Positions 8,807 through 17,911 of a DNA stretch of 64,000 nt are shown here, piece after piece; the stretch's first letter is position 1, and each line of letters opens with the position of its first letter. A program made the position numbers and the translations under genes. Origin of the DNA: Bacteroidetes bacterium GWB2_32_14 (GTDB lineage: Bacteria > Bacteroidota > Bacteroidia > Bacteroidales > UBA12077); NCBI GenBank assembly GCA_001768235.1, contig MENK01000001.1, positions 146,267 to 210,266 on the forward strand. The letters are read 5' to 3'. The notes beneath the pieces are model-generated. The model did no database searches and was not told where the DNA came from. It saw only the letters and a program-made list of their open reading frames with translations.

Positions 8807-9186
8807 ATTTAACAAATTAAGATGATTATTTATTCTCATTTTCATTCTTGATCCATTCTCAAAGCTACTAAAAAAACAATTATTGGAAAACAATATTTAA
8901 ATTTATTTAAAATATGAATTGTTTTATTTTAATTGTTCAATCACTTTATCTATACATTAATTGGAATTGTTTGTTTCCAAAATTTGACGAACTTTAGTTT
9001 TGTTTACATAAAAACAGGATTTGCTTAGTTCAAGTTTCAAATTTTAACTAAAGATAATATATTAAGTTGCTAAAATCAATTTTCAAATTATTAAAGCTTA
9101 TTAATTATGAATGAAGTGAGAATACAAATGAAAATGCACCTTCTGGTACAATTTACCAAAAGGTGCAAATACATGTATATTTTAAA
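8807..9186. other. intergenic region, AT-rich
   Basis: About 380 bases between the small lipoprotein gene and the end of the propeller gene. Apart from the terminator at 9135-9167 I see no open reading frame with gene-like features and no recognisable RNA. Confidence 0.5.
9135..9167 (-). terminator. terminator of the beta-propeller gene
   Basis: On the minus strand, TGCACCTTTTGGTA pairs with TACCAGAAGGTGCA (14 pairs including one G-T) around a 5-nt loop, followed by a T-rich tail. It lies 20 bases beyond the stop codon. Confidence 0.75.
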
Positions 9187-12100
9187 CTAATTTAAAACAG
9201 GCAACCTTCCCGGGGTATAAGGTGCTTTTGCTTGTTCCAGTTTTGTTTCAAGATTTTTTATGTCAACTAACGCAATTTTTTCGAGTTGTTTAACCAGTGA
9301 AGGGAGTTCTTCGTTAATTATTTCATAGGCTTTTTTACTTGTATTTGTAATTGCTGATGTTGTATTTATTTGTGCTTCGATAATATAATACAGTCTTTGA
9401 CTTAAAGGTACCTGCTGAGGCGGGATTTCCTCGTCGCTTGCTTTTGCTGATAAACCTTCAAAATTGAATAGTATATTGTTAAGTTCTTTTTCAATCTTAA
9501 CAGCTTCGCTCATTAAGTCGTTGCCTGCTTCAGGAGTATTTACAATAGCCTGTTTCAGGTAGGCCATTTTTTCTATTAATTCTTTGTTAAAATCAATAGT
9601 TCCTGCCATAACTCTTGTTGTTTCGGCTACTTTTCTCTGGAATTCAACCATTTCTTTTCTGTCAGGGGCAGGTAAAGATGTGTTGTTTATTGATTTTGCT
9701 TCAAACTCTTTAGCAGGAACCAATTCTTTAAATTCACCCTTTGAATACATGCCTAATGAAACATTGTATTTCCCGGGCATTACCATCCAAAAGCCTCTGT
9801 CCTCTTTTATAGGATTGAATTTTTTATCATTTAATTGAAGGGTAAAAGTATTGGAATATTGTAAATCCCAGGTTATTCGATTAACTCCTTTTGATGCTGA
9901 TTTTGTAAGTTTTCGAATAACATTGCCCTGCTCATCTGTAATTGTAAAAATTAAATAGGGTGCAATTTCTTTAGCTTCGTCTTCTAATTCTTTCCACGTG
10001 GGTTGCGGAATAGGTTTCCCTTCTTTAAAAAGTTCTTTTTCCTTTTCCTGTCGCACCTCTTTTTGAGTTTTGGGAACATCTTTCAGGTAATAAGTAAATG
10101 TTGCCCCGTATGGAGGGTTTTCTCCAAGATATTCAGTAGCTCCCTGCCCGTATTTATTGCTTTTTTGGATATACATCAATGCATCTTTTATCGGGAAAAT
10201 AGATGCTTCTTTTTCGTTTAGCGAAGGATTAATTTCTCTCAATGGAGAGTAATCATCAAGTATATAAAATCCTCGTCCGAATGTTGCAATTACAAGGTCT
10301 GTTTCGCGTTGTTGAATAGTCATATCTTTAACCGCGTTAGCAGGTAACCCGTTTTTAAGCTGAACCCAGTTATTTCCTCCATTATACGAATAATAAGCCC
10401 CAAATTCAGTTCCGGCAAAGAGTAAATCTTTATCAATAAAATCCTGTTCCAAAGTATGAACAGTACCATTCTCGGGTAATCCTTTAGTTATTGAAATCCA
10501 TGTTTTACCTTTATCGGAGCTTTTTAAAATGTAAGGTTTGAAATCGTCGCGCAAGATATTGTCGAACGAAGCATAAACTACATTTTCGTCGAATCGGGAA
10601 GCGTAAATATCGCTAACATACGTGTTTGCAGGAATACCCGGGAATGAGCTGATTTTACGCCAGTTTTTTCCGCCATCTTCGGTAACTGAAATAACTCCAT
10701 CATCAGTGCCTGCATAAATTAATCCTTCTTTAGCCGGTGATTCGTCAAGCGAAATAATGATACCGTAAAGTGATGTTGAAACATCTTTGGCAACAGCATC
10801 AATACTCCAGAATTTGCCCATGACGGGCCAGGTGTTCCTGTCTATATTTGCAGTTAGGTCGTCGCTTATTTTTTGCCAGGTGTTGCCTCTGTCATCACTT
10901 TTAAAAACAACATTCGCGGCCATATATAACCTCGTGTTTTTATGAGGGCTAATAATGAAAGGGGTATTCCAGTTCCATTTATAGGTTAATTCTCCTTTTT
11001 CGGGTGTAGGCTTAATATAAACTGTTTCATGGCTTTTTTTATCGAAACGATAAACATTACCATATTGGTATTCAGAATAAACAATATTAGGATCAAGCGG
11101 GTCGATACGTGTCCAGAAACCATCACCACCAATAGTAACAATCCATTCACCTTTAGTAACTCCATCGGAGCTGAAATTTCTTGATGGCCCCCCGAAACTG
11201 TTGTTATCCTGTGTTCCGCCAAAAACATTGTAAAATGGTGTTTCATTATCTAAAGCAACTCTGTAAAATTGAGTTACAGGCAAATTCTGAACATGCATGT
11301 AGTTTTTACCATTATCGTAAGTAATGTATATACCGCCATCGCCACCAATCATAAAATTATTTGTATTCGATGGGTTAATCCATAAGGCGTGATCATCAAC
11401 ATGTCTTTTATCTAAACCAAGGCTCTGCCATGTTTTACCGGCATCGAGAGTTACTCGTGATACTGTTTCAACAGAGAAAACTTTATCAACATTCACGGGG
11501 TCGCAGTAAATTTCATTATAATACTGGCCACTCGATGAGTAATCGCTCATTTTCTGCCACGATTCGCCACGGTCTGTAGATCTGAAAAATCCGCCTGCAG
11601 AGTTTGCAGCTTCAATAATTGCATAAACTATATCAGGATTTACCGGCGAAACAGCTATACCAATACCACCCATATCTTCTTTAGGTAGTCCGGACTCAAG
11701 TTTTCTCCATGTTTTACCGGCATCAGTAGATTTATGAATAGCCGATTCAGGGCCTCCGCCAATTTTAGTATGAACATGTCGTCGTCGTTGTTCTGATGTT
11801 GCATATAAAATATCAGGATTTCGTGGATCAAACACGATATTGTTGATCCCTGTATTTTCGCTAATGTTAAGTACTTTAGTCCATGTATTGCCTCCATCGG
11901 TAGTTTTATAAAGGCCCCTTTCGCCACCAGTTCCCCAGGCTGAACCCTCGGCTGCAACATAAACCACATCGGAGTTTCGTGGATCAATTGCTATCATACC
12001 TATTTGGCGTGATTCTTTTAAACCCATGTTTTTCCATGATTTGCCACCATCAACGGTTTTATAAACACCATTTCCATAACCCAATGCTCTTTGATGATTA

Positions 12101-12486
12101 TTTTCGCCTGTACCGGCCCAAACAATATTCGGGTTATTAGAATCCATTGCCAGACAACCAATTGAGTATGTCCCATAATCGTCGAATATAGGTTCAAAGG
12201 TAATCCCGTTATTTGTTGTTTTCCAGATATGCCCGGAAGCAACTGCAACATAATATTCAAATGGATTGCCAGGATTTACAGCAAAATCGGCAATTCTTCC
12301 CGATGTAAAAGCAGGGCCTATATTTCGGAATTTTAAACCGCTTAATAGTTCTGATTTAATAACTGGTTCTTCTTTTTTTGGTTCATCTTTTGCAAAAAGA
12401 GCAGTACACGCAAAAATAAAAACCATAAATAAAACGATTGAAAATTTTGAATATAAGTTCAATCTTCTTTGGTAATTCCATTTCAT
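9187..12486 (-). CDS. secreted BNR/sortilin-type beta-propeller protein
   Basis: This 1099-residue protein has a hydrophobic signal segment at about residues 15-32 (either cleaved after LFA or lipidated at the cysteine of FIFACT). At least eight BNR/Asp-box repeats follow between residues 70 and 730: the pattern S/T-x-D-x-G-x-T-W recurs as KTVDGGKSW, KTTDGGNTW, KSTDAGKTW, RSTDRGESW, KSDDRGNTW, VTEDGGKNW and KSSDKGKTW. This matches the VPS10/sortilin-like propeller proteins, often labelled glycosyl hydrolase without evidence. A helical C-terminal region follows (about 880-1080). No type IX CTD is visible, so it probably stays in the periplasm or outer membrane. Substrate unknown. Confidence 0.85.
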   Translation of the reverse strand: MKWNYQRRLNLYSKFSIVLFMVFIFACTALFAKDEPKKEEPVIKSELLSGLKFRNIGPAFTSGRIADFAVNPGNPFEYYVAVASGHIWKTTNNGITFEPIFDDYGTYSIGCLAMDSNNPNIVWAGTGENNHQRALGYGNGVYKTVDGGKSWKNMGLKESRQIGMIAIDPRNSDVVYVAAEGSAWGTGGERGLYKTTDGGNTWTKVLNISENTGINNIVFDPRNPDILYATSEQRRRHVHTKIGGGPESAIHKSTDAGKTWRKLESGLPKEDMGGIGIAVSPVNPDIVYAIIEAANSAGGFFRSTDRGESWQKMSDYSSSGQYYNEIYCDPVNVDKVFSVETVSRVTLDAGKTWQSLGLDKRHVDDHALWINPSNTNNFMIGGDGGIYITYDNGKNYMHVQNLPVTQFYRVALDNETPFYNVFGGTQDNNSFGGPSRNFSSDGVTKGEWIVTIGGDGFWTRIDPLDPNIVYSEYQYGNVYRFDKKSHETVYIKPTPEKGELTYKWNWNTPFIISPHKNTRLYMAANVVFKSDDRGNTWQKISDDLTANIDRNTWPVMGKFWSIDAVAKDVSTSLYGIIISLDESPAKEGLIYAGTDDGVISVTEDGGKNWRKISSFPGIPANTYVSDIYASRFDENVVYASFDNILRDDFKPYILKSSDKGKTWISITKGLPENGTVHTLEQDFIDKDLLFAGTEFGAYYSYNGGNNWVQLKNGLPANAVKDMTIQQRETDLVIATFGRGFYILDDYSPLREINPSLNEKEASIFPIKDALMYIQKSNKYGQGATEYLGENPPYGATFTYYLKDVPKTQKEVRQEKEKELFKEGKPIPQPTWKELEDEAKEIAPYLIFTITDEQGNVIRKLTKSASKGVNRITWDLQYSNTFTLQLNDKKFNPIKEDRGFWMVMPGKYNVSLGMYSKGEFKELVPAKEFEAKSINNTSLPAPDRKEMVEFQRKVAETTRVMAGTIDFNKELIEKMAYLKQAIVNTPEAGNDLMSEAVKIEKELNNILFNFEGLSAKASDEEIPPQQVPLSQRLYYIIEAQINTTSAITNTSKKAYEIINEELPSLVKQLEKIALVDIKNLETKLEQAKAPYTPGRLPVLN

Positions 12487-12524
12487 ATAAATTATTTTTA
12501 GTTAAAAATTTTAGGAGCTGGTAA

Positions 12525-12532
12525 CAAATTTA
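12525..12532 (-). promoter_or_regulatory. -7 box of the beta-propeller gene
   Basis: On the minus strand this reads TAAATTTG, an exact TAnnTTTG box, with a TTGA (one mismatch to TTTG) 19 nt upstream. It lies about 40 bases before the start codon. Confidence 0.5.
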
Positions 12533-12620
12533 AAACATAGAATTTTAAACTTCAATTTTTAAAATTCTATAACAGCACTTTGACTGAATAATTAGTGATA
12601 AGTTTAAAAAAAATAAAAAA

Positions 12621-12644
12621 ATCCTTTAGTTGCTACTAAAGGAT
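12621..12644 (-). terminator. terminator downstream of def
   Basis: ATCCTTTAGT and ACTAAAGGAT form a perfect ten-base-pair stem with a TGCT loop. On the minus strand it is followed by a T-rich run, so it ends the ruvX-def transcript. Confidence 0.85.
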
Positions 12645-12667
12645 TTTTATGTAATTCTAATGATGTT

Positions 12668-13222
12668 TTATTTTGGCAGCCTGTATTTATAATCAACAGA
12701 GAATTTGCCTTTAGAAATTGAAGCTAATTTCCCCTTTAAAAGTCTTTTTGTTAACGGACTTACTTTATCGGTATATAAGATACCATCGGTATGATCGTAT
12801 TCGTGTTGAATAACCCTGGCAGCTACTCCTTCGTACCATTCATCATGATGATTAAAATTTTCGTCATAATATTCAATTCTTATTTTAGATGGCCTGCTAA
12901 CTTCTTCTCTTAAATTGGGGATACTTAAACATCCTTCAGCCAGCGAGACGGTTTCGATTGATTTATCAATAATCTTGGCATTAATAAAGACTTTTTTAAA
13001 GTTTTTCAGTGAAGGTTCATCTTCTTCAAGAGGTTCTCCATCAATTACAAAAAGACGAATAGATTTACCAACCTGGGGGGCTGCTAAACCCAAACCATCT
13101 GACTGATACATGGTTTCCCACATATCTTTTATAAATTCATTTAAACCCGGATAATCTTTATCAATTTCTTGTGCCACTTTTCTTAATATTGGCGATCCGT
13201 AAATAACAATTGGATAAATCAT
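12668..13222 (-). CDS. def: peptide deformylase
   Basis: This 184-residue protein removes the formyl group from the N-terminal methionine of nascent proteins. All three family motifs are present: GLGLAAPQVG (residues 43-52), EGCLSIP with metal-ligand Cys98, and the HExxH site QHEYDH with His140, Glu141 and His144. It starts two bases after the ruvX stop, so the two genes are surely co-transcribed. This pairing of Holliday-junction resolvase-like YqgF with peptide deformylase is frequent in Bacteroidota. Confidence 0.96.
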   Translation of the reverse strand: MIYPIVIYGSPILRKVAQEIDKDYPGLNEFIKDMWETMYQSDGLGLAAPQVGKSIRLFVIDGEPLEEDEPSLKNFKKVFINAKIIDKSIETVSLAEGCLSIPNLREEVSRPSKIRIEYYDENFNHHDEWYEGVAARVIQHEYDHTDGILYTDKVSPLTKRLLKGKLASISKGKFSVDYKYRLPK

Positions 13223-13224
13223 TT

Positions 13225-13644
13225 TTATTTTAAATTTTTTCGTTGTAAATAAGATTGCAAAATTATTGTTGCACTAATTTTATCAATCAATTCTTTATTT
13301 TGCCTGTCTTTCTTTTTTAATCCCGCATCAATAACTGTTTGTTGTGCCATTTTCGATGTGAATCGTTCATCAACCAATTCAACAGGTATCTCGGGATATG
13401 TTTGAACCAGTTTTTTAACAAACGGGTTTACAAATTTAACAGCCTGGGATGGCTGATTGTTCATTTGCATTGGGTATCCAACCAATATTTTTTCAACTTT
13501 TTCTGCGCGTAAATAATTGGATAAATAATCCCAGATATCTTTTACATGAACAGTGTCTAATGAGTTGGCAATAATTTGAAGCGGGTCTGTAACTGCTAAG
13601 CCCACTCTTTTCTGTCCATAATCAATTGCTAAAACCCTGCCCAA
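13225..13644 (-). CDS. ruvX: YqgF/RuvX, putative pre-16S rRNA nuclease
   Basis: This 139-residue RNase-H-fold protein belongs to the YqgF family, now linked mainly to 16S rRNA 5'-end maturation, though also named Holliday junction resolvase-like. The opening VLAIDYGQKRVGLAVTD carries the first catalytic Asp; VGYPMQMN and ELVDERFTSKMA carry further family motifs. It is the first gene of a ruvX-def pair, with a TACCTTTG -7 box (minus strand, 13668-13675) upstream. Length is normal. Confidence 0.94.
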   Translation of the reverse strand: MGRVLAIDYGQKRVGLAVTDPLQIIANSLDTVHVKDIWDYLSNYLRAEKVEKILVGYPMQMNNQPSQAVKFVNPFVKKLVQTYPEIPVELVDERFTSKMAQQTVIDAGLKKKDRQNKELIDKISATIILQSYLQRKNLK

Positions 13645-13667
13645 AATAGTAAGTTTTAATTAAGTGG

Positions 13668-13675
13668 CAAAGGTA
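13668..13675 (-). promoter_or_regulatory. -7 box of ruvX-def
   Basis: On the minus strand this reads TACCTTTG, an exact TAnnTTTG match 24 bases before the ruvX start. The -33 position is AT-rich without a clear TTTG. Confidence 0.5.
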
Positions 13676-13920
13676 ATTATTTTTATAAAATCATTTTAGC
13701 CCATTAAAGGATAATCTTTATTTATAATTTGATTCATTTTTAATAACTTGCATAATTGTCCTGTTTTTTTGAAAGTATGTATTGTTATTCATCTGTTTGG
13801 AAATTTAAAATGAAATGATTTTTTAATATTTTTTACCGGAGTTAGGCTGTATAACATAATTGAATGATTATATTTTAATTATTTTTGAACCTTCTTTTTA
13901 CAATAAAAATTGAAAATAGT

Positions 13921-15663
13921 ATGGCAAAAGAAATAAAATTTAGTTTAGTATATCGCGATATGTGGCAATCTTCAGGGAAATACGTTCCCCGGGTTGATCA
14001 GCTTAAAGAGATTGCACCTGTTATTATTGATATGGGCTGTTTTTCCAGGATTGAAACTAACGGGGGAGCCTTTGAACAAGTAAATCTTTTATATGGTGAA
14101 AACCCGAATACGGCCGTTCGTGAATGGACAAAACCTTTTAACGATGCAGGAATTCAAACCCACATGCTCGAAAGAGCGTTGAACGGAATACGTATGTATC
14201 CTGTTCCGGCTGATGTCCGCCGGTTGATGTATAAAGTAAAAAAAGCACAGGGAGTTGACATTGCCCGTTCTTTTTGTGGATTAAACGATCACCGGAATCT
14301 CGAGTTGTCGATTAAATATGCTAAGGAGGCAGGAATGATTTCACAGGCTACACTGAGTATAACTCATTCGGCCATTCATACTGTTGAATACTACATGGGT
14401 GTTGTTGATAAGGCTGTTGAATACGGAACAGATGAAATCTGTTTAAAAGATATGGCTGGTGTTGGGCGCCCTGCAACATTGGGAAGACTTGTGACTGAAA
14501 TAAAAAAGAAATACCCACATTTAATTGTTCAATATCACGGACATTCCGGACCCGGGTTTTCTGTTGCATCAACCTTAGAGTGTGCACGTGCCGGTGCCGA
14601 TTATATTGATGTAGCTATGGAGCCACTTTCCTGGGGAATGGTTCATCCCGATGTTATTACTATTCAGGAAATGCTTAAAGACGCAGGTTTTAAAGTGCCA
14701 GAAATAAACATGAAAGCTTACATGAAAGCCCGTGCACTAACCCAGGATTTTATGGATGATTTTTTGGGTTATTTTATTGATCCCAAGAACCGATACACAT
14801 CATCATTGCTGGTACAATCGGGTTTACCCGGCGGAATGATGGGTAGCATGATGGCTGACCTGAAAGGTGTTCACAGGGGAGTAAATCAGATGATTGAATC
14901 ACAAGGTAAAAAGGCCTTAACAGAAGATGATTTATTGGTAAAATTATTCGATGAGGTAATTGATATCTGGCCAAGATTGGGGAACCCTCCACTTGTTACC
15001 CCCTTTAGCCAGTACGTGAAAAATATTGCATTAATCAATGTAATGCAGGAAATTCAGGGAAAAGGAAAATTTGAGATGATAGACAACAATTCGTGGGATA
15101 TGATTCTGGGTAAAGCTGGTAAATTGCCTGGTACATTAGACCCCGAGATTGTTAAACTGGCAGAGAAACTGGGTAAAGAGTTTTATACAGGTGTTCCTCA
15201 AGATGCTTACCCTGATGAGCTGGATAAATTCAGGAAAGAAATGATTGAAAATGGATGGGACCCTGGACAGGACGACGAAGAACTGTTTGAGTTTGCCATG
15301 CACGATCGCCAGTATCGTGATTATAAATCAGGGCTTGCTAAAAAACGTTTCCAGGAAGAACTGCAAAAAGTAAAAGGTGATTCGAAAACGACTCCGGGAA
15401 AACCTGCTAAAAAGGTCGAAGCGGGTAAAAAAGATATTGTTGCTCCATACATGGGTAAGATTTTTTATAATTTAAATTATTTTATTGAAGAAAAAGCCAT
15501 TGAATTGGGCAATATGGTGAAGAAAGGAGAACGTATTTGTTATATTGAAAGTAATTATACCTATGATGAAATTATTTCAGAATTTGATGGCGAAGTAGAT
15601 GAAATCTTCTTTAATCATGGTGACAATGTTTCAAAAGGCGATATAATAGTGAGATTAAAATAG
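13921..15663 (+). CDS. pyruvate carboxylase B/oxaloacetate decarboxylase-alpha-like protein lacking the biotin lysine
   Basis: This 580-residue protein has the layout of pyruvate carboxylase subunit B: a TIM-barrel carboxyltransferase domain (about 5-265), the conserved carboxylase domain (about 280-470), a Lys/Pro linker (about 475-500) and a C-terminal biotinyl/lipoyl-like domain. The metal site looks intact: Asp13 in YRDMWQS, Lys176 in CLKDMAG (the carbamylated lysine in the family) and His206/His208 in QYHGHSG. In the C-terminal domain the family's EAMKM is replaced by ESNYT, so the biotin-accepting lysine is Tyr546. The frame is open 12 codons further upstream, but MAKEIKFSLVYRD is the natural N-terminus. 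It is a lone gene, with a terminator after it. Confidence 0.85.
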   Translation: MAKEIKFSLVYRDMWQSSGKYVPRVDQLKEIAPVIIDMGCFSRIETNGGAFEQVNLLYGENPNTAVREWTKPFNDAGIQTHMLERALNGIRMYPVPADVRRLMYKVKKAQGVDIARSFCGLNDHRNLELSIKYAKEAGMISQATLSITHSAIHTVEYYMGVVDKAVEYGTDEICLKDMAGVGRPATLGRLVTEIKKKYPHLIVQYHGHSGPGFSVASTLECARAGADYIDVAMEPLSWGMVHPDVITIQEMLKDAGFKVPEINMKAYMKARALTQDFMDDFLGYFIDPKNRYTSSLLVQSGLPGGMMGSMMADLKGVHRGVNQMIESQGKKALTEDDLLVKLFDEVIDIWPRLGNPPLVTPFSQYVKNIALINVMQEIQGKGKFEMIDNNSWDMILGKAGKLPGTLDPEIVKLAEKLGKEFYTGVPQDAYPDELDKFRKEMIENGWDPGQDDEELFEFAMHDRQYRDYKSGLAKKRFQEELQKVKGDSKTTPGKPAKKVEAGKKDIVAPYMGKIFYNLNYFIEEKAIELGNMVKKGERICYIESNYTYDEIISEFDGEVDEIFFNHGDNVSKGDIIVRLK

Positions 15664-15672
15664 AGAAAAAAG

Positions 15673-15698
15673 AAAAGCGCTCAGAAACGGGCGCTTTT
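15673..15698. terminator. bidirectional terminator
   Basis: AAAAGCGC and GCGCTTTT form an eight-base-pair stem with a 10-nt loop between two converging genes. Confidence 0.75.
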
Positions 15699-15751
15699 AC
15701 TTTTAAAAATAATTAACTTCAAATTTCAATTTAAAAAGAATAAAAACAAAA

Positions 15752-16765
15752 TTATACCTGGTATTTTCTTAAAATCTGATCTGAGCTGTTTAAAAGAATA
15801 TCAACATATTGAGATCTTTTGTAAACATATGGATCGTTGGTGTTTTTTCTCGACAGCTTGCCTCTGAAATCATTAATAGAAGTATATTCTTTTTTATCCA
15901 TCCACGATTGAATGTCGTTCAGGATTTTGGTTATTTGCCCAAATTTATTTTTATATAGCGTGCTAACAACCTGAACTGTTGTAGCCCCGGCAAGAAGCAT
16001 TTTTATGGCATCATCGCCATCGAAAATACCTGAAGCACTCGAAATGTCTGCTTTTATATTCCCATACAATAATCCTGCATATCGTAAAGAATTTCGGTAA
16101 TCGCCTTTATTGCTCAGGTTAAATGGGAAAATATGTTTCTCCGAGTCGATGTCGATTTCGGGCTCGAAAAACCTGTTAAATAAAACCAAACCATCAATAT
16201 TGAGTTTATCAATCTCCGAAATGAAGTTTAAAGGATTGCTGTATGCATTACTTAATTTAACCGCTACAGGTATTTTCAACGCTTTCTTAATTGCTTTAAC
16301 TACTTCGAGCTGGTTATGTTCGTATTCGCTTCCTTTTAACTCAAAATTCTTAGGAATGGTATATAAATTTATTTCCAGTGCATCAACACCTGTTTCTTCA
16401 ATCAATTTGGCATATTCAATCCATGATTCAATATAAATTGCGTTTAAACTTGCAATGATTGGAACAGATGAGCTTCTTTTTATTTTTTTGAGTTGAACGA
16501 GATATTCTTTAGGGCCGGCATGTTCAATGTTTGGAAAAAGGCGAACCATTTCAGCATGCCTGTCATCATACAAATGCATATCGTCATCCATTTGAGCAGA
16601 CTCCAGGTTAATTTGTTCCTCAAACAGCGACTTATATACAATGGCACCTATCCCGGCATCTTCCATTGCCTTAACATTGTCTATATGTAATGCAAGATTT
16701 GACGATCCCGCGATGACAGGATTTTTTAGTTTTAATCCCATGTAGGTTGTTGATAAATCTGCCAT
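15752..16765 (-). CDS. dihydroorotate dehydrogenase-like flavoprotein
   Basis: This 337-residue protein has the FMN-binding TIM-barrel pattern of class 1 dihydroorotate dehydrogenases: an N-terminal MGLKLKNPVIAGSSN, a central PVAVKLS strand, and a C-terminal SASGIFDGDDAIKMLLAGATTVQVVS phosphate-binding region (about 242-267). The catalytic loop does not carry the N-x-S-C/S-P-N base; it reads EINLYTIPKNFE, so it is unlikely to oxidise dihydroorotate. Proteins annotated as dihydroorotate dehydrogenase-like occur widely in Bacteroidota, often away from pyrimidine genes as here. Redox substrate unknown. Confidence 0.82.
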   Translation of the reverse strand: MADLSTTYMGLKLKNPVIAGSSNLALHIDNVKAMEDAGIGAIVYKSLFEEQINLESAQMDDDMHLYDDRHAEMVRLFPNIEHAGPKEYLVQLKKIKRSSSVPIIASLNAIYIESWIEYAKLIEETGVDALEINLYTIPKNFELKGSEYEHNQLEVVKAIKKALKIPVAVKLSNAYSNPLNFISEIDKLNIDGLVLFNRFFEPEIDIDSEKHIFPFNLSNKGDYRNSLRYAGLLYGNIKADISSASGIFDGDDAIKMLLAGATTVQVVSTLYKNKFGQITKILNDIQSWMDKKEYTSINDFRGKLSRKNTNDPYVYKRSQYVDILLNSSDQILRKYQV

Positions 16766-16945
16766 ATTATTCAGGTTTTAAAGTTGGTTTCTTAATCTAA
16801 AACAACATTCTTTTAAATTAGTTCACAGGTTGTTTAATTTTTTTGTCGAATAACTATTCAATATTTAAACAGGGGGAAAGAAGGTAAAAAGGTATAATGG
16901 AAAAAATGACTTTTCTGTATCTTTTATCTTGTATCCCAGCCTTCG

Positions 16946-16966
16946 TGAATCCTGAATCCTGAATCC
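16946..16966. repeat. three tandem TGAATCC heptamers
   Basis: TGAATCC occurs three times in direct succession, followed by a degenerate fourth unit, TGAAAAC. It lies about 90 bases upstream of the nitroreductase start. The reading frame across it on the minus strand does not look like a gene. Confidence 0.8.
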
Positions 16967-17056
16967 TGAAAACCTGATATCTGTCACATGCTGATAATTC
17001 TTTTTTTGTAAGTTTGCAACTACAAATAAATATCAAAATTTAAATTACGATTCATT

Positions 17057-17803
17057 ATGCTAAACACGATATTCAACCACAAATCGATACGTAAATTCAA
17101 AAACATTTCCATATCAGAAAACGATTTGCATGAAATTCTGGAAGCGGGAACACGGGCTTCAACAACAGGAAATATGCAGATATATTCTATAATTGTTACC
17201 CGCGACGAGGAGATGAAGAAAAAATTGGCTCCAACCCATTTTAACCAGCCAATGGCTACTCAGGCACCTGTGTTATTAACATTTTGTGCCGATATCAACC
17301 GGTTTAACAAATGGTGTAAATCCCGTAATGCCGAGCCGGGTTATGATAATTTTCTTTGGTTTACCAATGCTGTTATTGATGCAATGCTTGTTGCCCAGAA
17401 CTGCTGCATTGCGGCCGAGGATAAAGGACTGGGAATATGTTATCTAGGAACAACCACTTATACTGCCGATAAAATAATAGAAATATTGAATTTACCTAAA
17501 GGAGTAGTTCCAATTACGACTGTTGTTATGGGTTATCCCGATGAAAACCCGGGGTTAACCGATCGCTTACTTCTCGAAGGAGTTGTACATTACGAAACCT
17601 ATAAAGATTATTCTCCCGAAGATATTGACCGCATTTATGCAGAAAAAGAAGCGCTCGATTCTACCCAAAAACTATTAATCGAAAATAATAAAGAATCATT
17701 GGCTCAGGTATTTACAGATAATCGGTACAAAAAAGCAGATAACCTGCATTTTTCAAAAGTATTTTTTAAAGTATTGCAAGAGCAGGGATTTTTTAATCAG
17801 TAA
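17057..17803 (+). CDS. nitroreductase-family NAD(P)H flavin oxidoreductase
   Basis: This 248-residue protein fits the NfsA/FRP-type nitroreductases, FMN enzymes that reduce nitro compounds, quinones or flavins with NAD(P)H. The N-terminal HKSIRKF (FMN phosphate contact) and STTGNMQ (residues about 36-42) are typical, as is the AEDKGLGICYLG segment near residue 122 and the VPITTVVMGYPDE segment near 160. A TAAGTTTG -7-like box lies about 45 bases upstream. The physiological substrate cannot be told. Lone gene, followed closely by the Omp85-family gene. Confidence 0.88.
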   Translation: MLNTIFNHKSIRKFKNISISENDLHEILEAGTRASTTGNMQIYSIIVTRDEEMKKKLAPTHFNQPMATQAPVLLTFCADINRFNKWCKSRNAEPGYDNFLWFTNAVIDAMLVAQNCCIAAEDKGLGICYLGTTTYTADKIIEILNLPKGVVPITTVVMGYPDENPGLTDRLLLEGVVHYETYKDYSPEDIDRIYAEKEALDSTQKLLIENNKESLAQVFTDNRYKKADNLHFSKVFFKVLQEQGFFNQ

Positions 17804-17885
17804 GCTGATAAGAACTAAAGCCGGAGGTTGGCGGCTAAAAGCTATTCTTATTTACAATATTTCATAAATTTATCTGTTAACTCAT

Positions 17886-17893
17886 TATATTTG
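17886..17893 (+). promoter_or_regulatory. -7 box of the Omp85-family gene
   Basis: TATATTTG is an exact TAnnTTTG match. It lies inside the longest open frame of the downstream gene and 19 bases before an in-frame TTG, which argues that translation starts at that TTG (17912) and not at 17828. Confidence 0.5.
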
Positions 17894-17911
17894 TTTTCAG
17901 ATAACTCTTGC

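Noticed and set aside
16854-17036. 60-codon frame on the minus strand
   Set aside because: It spans the TGAATCC repeats and shows no gene-like features; treated as intergenic.
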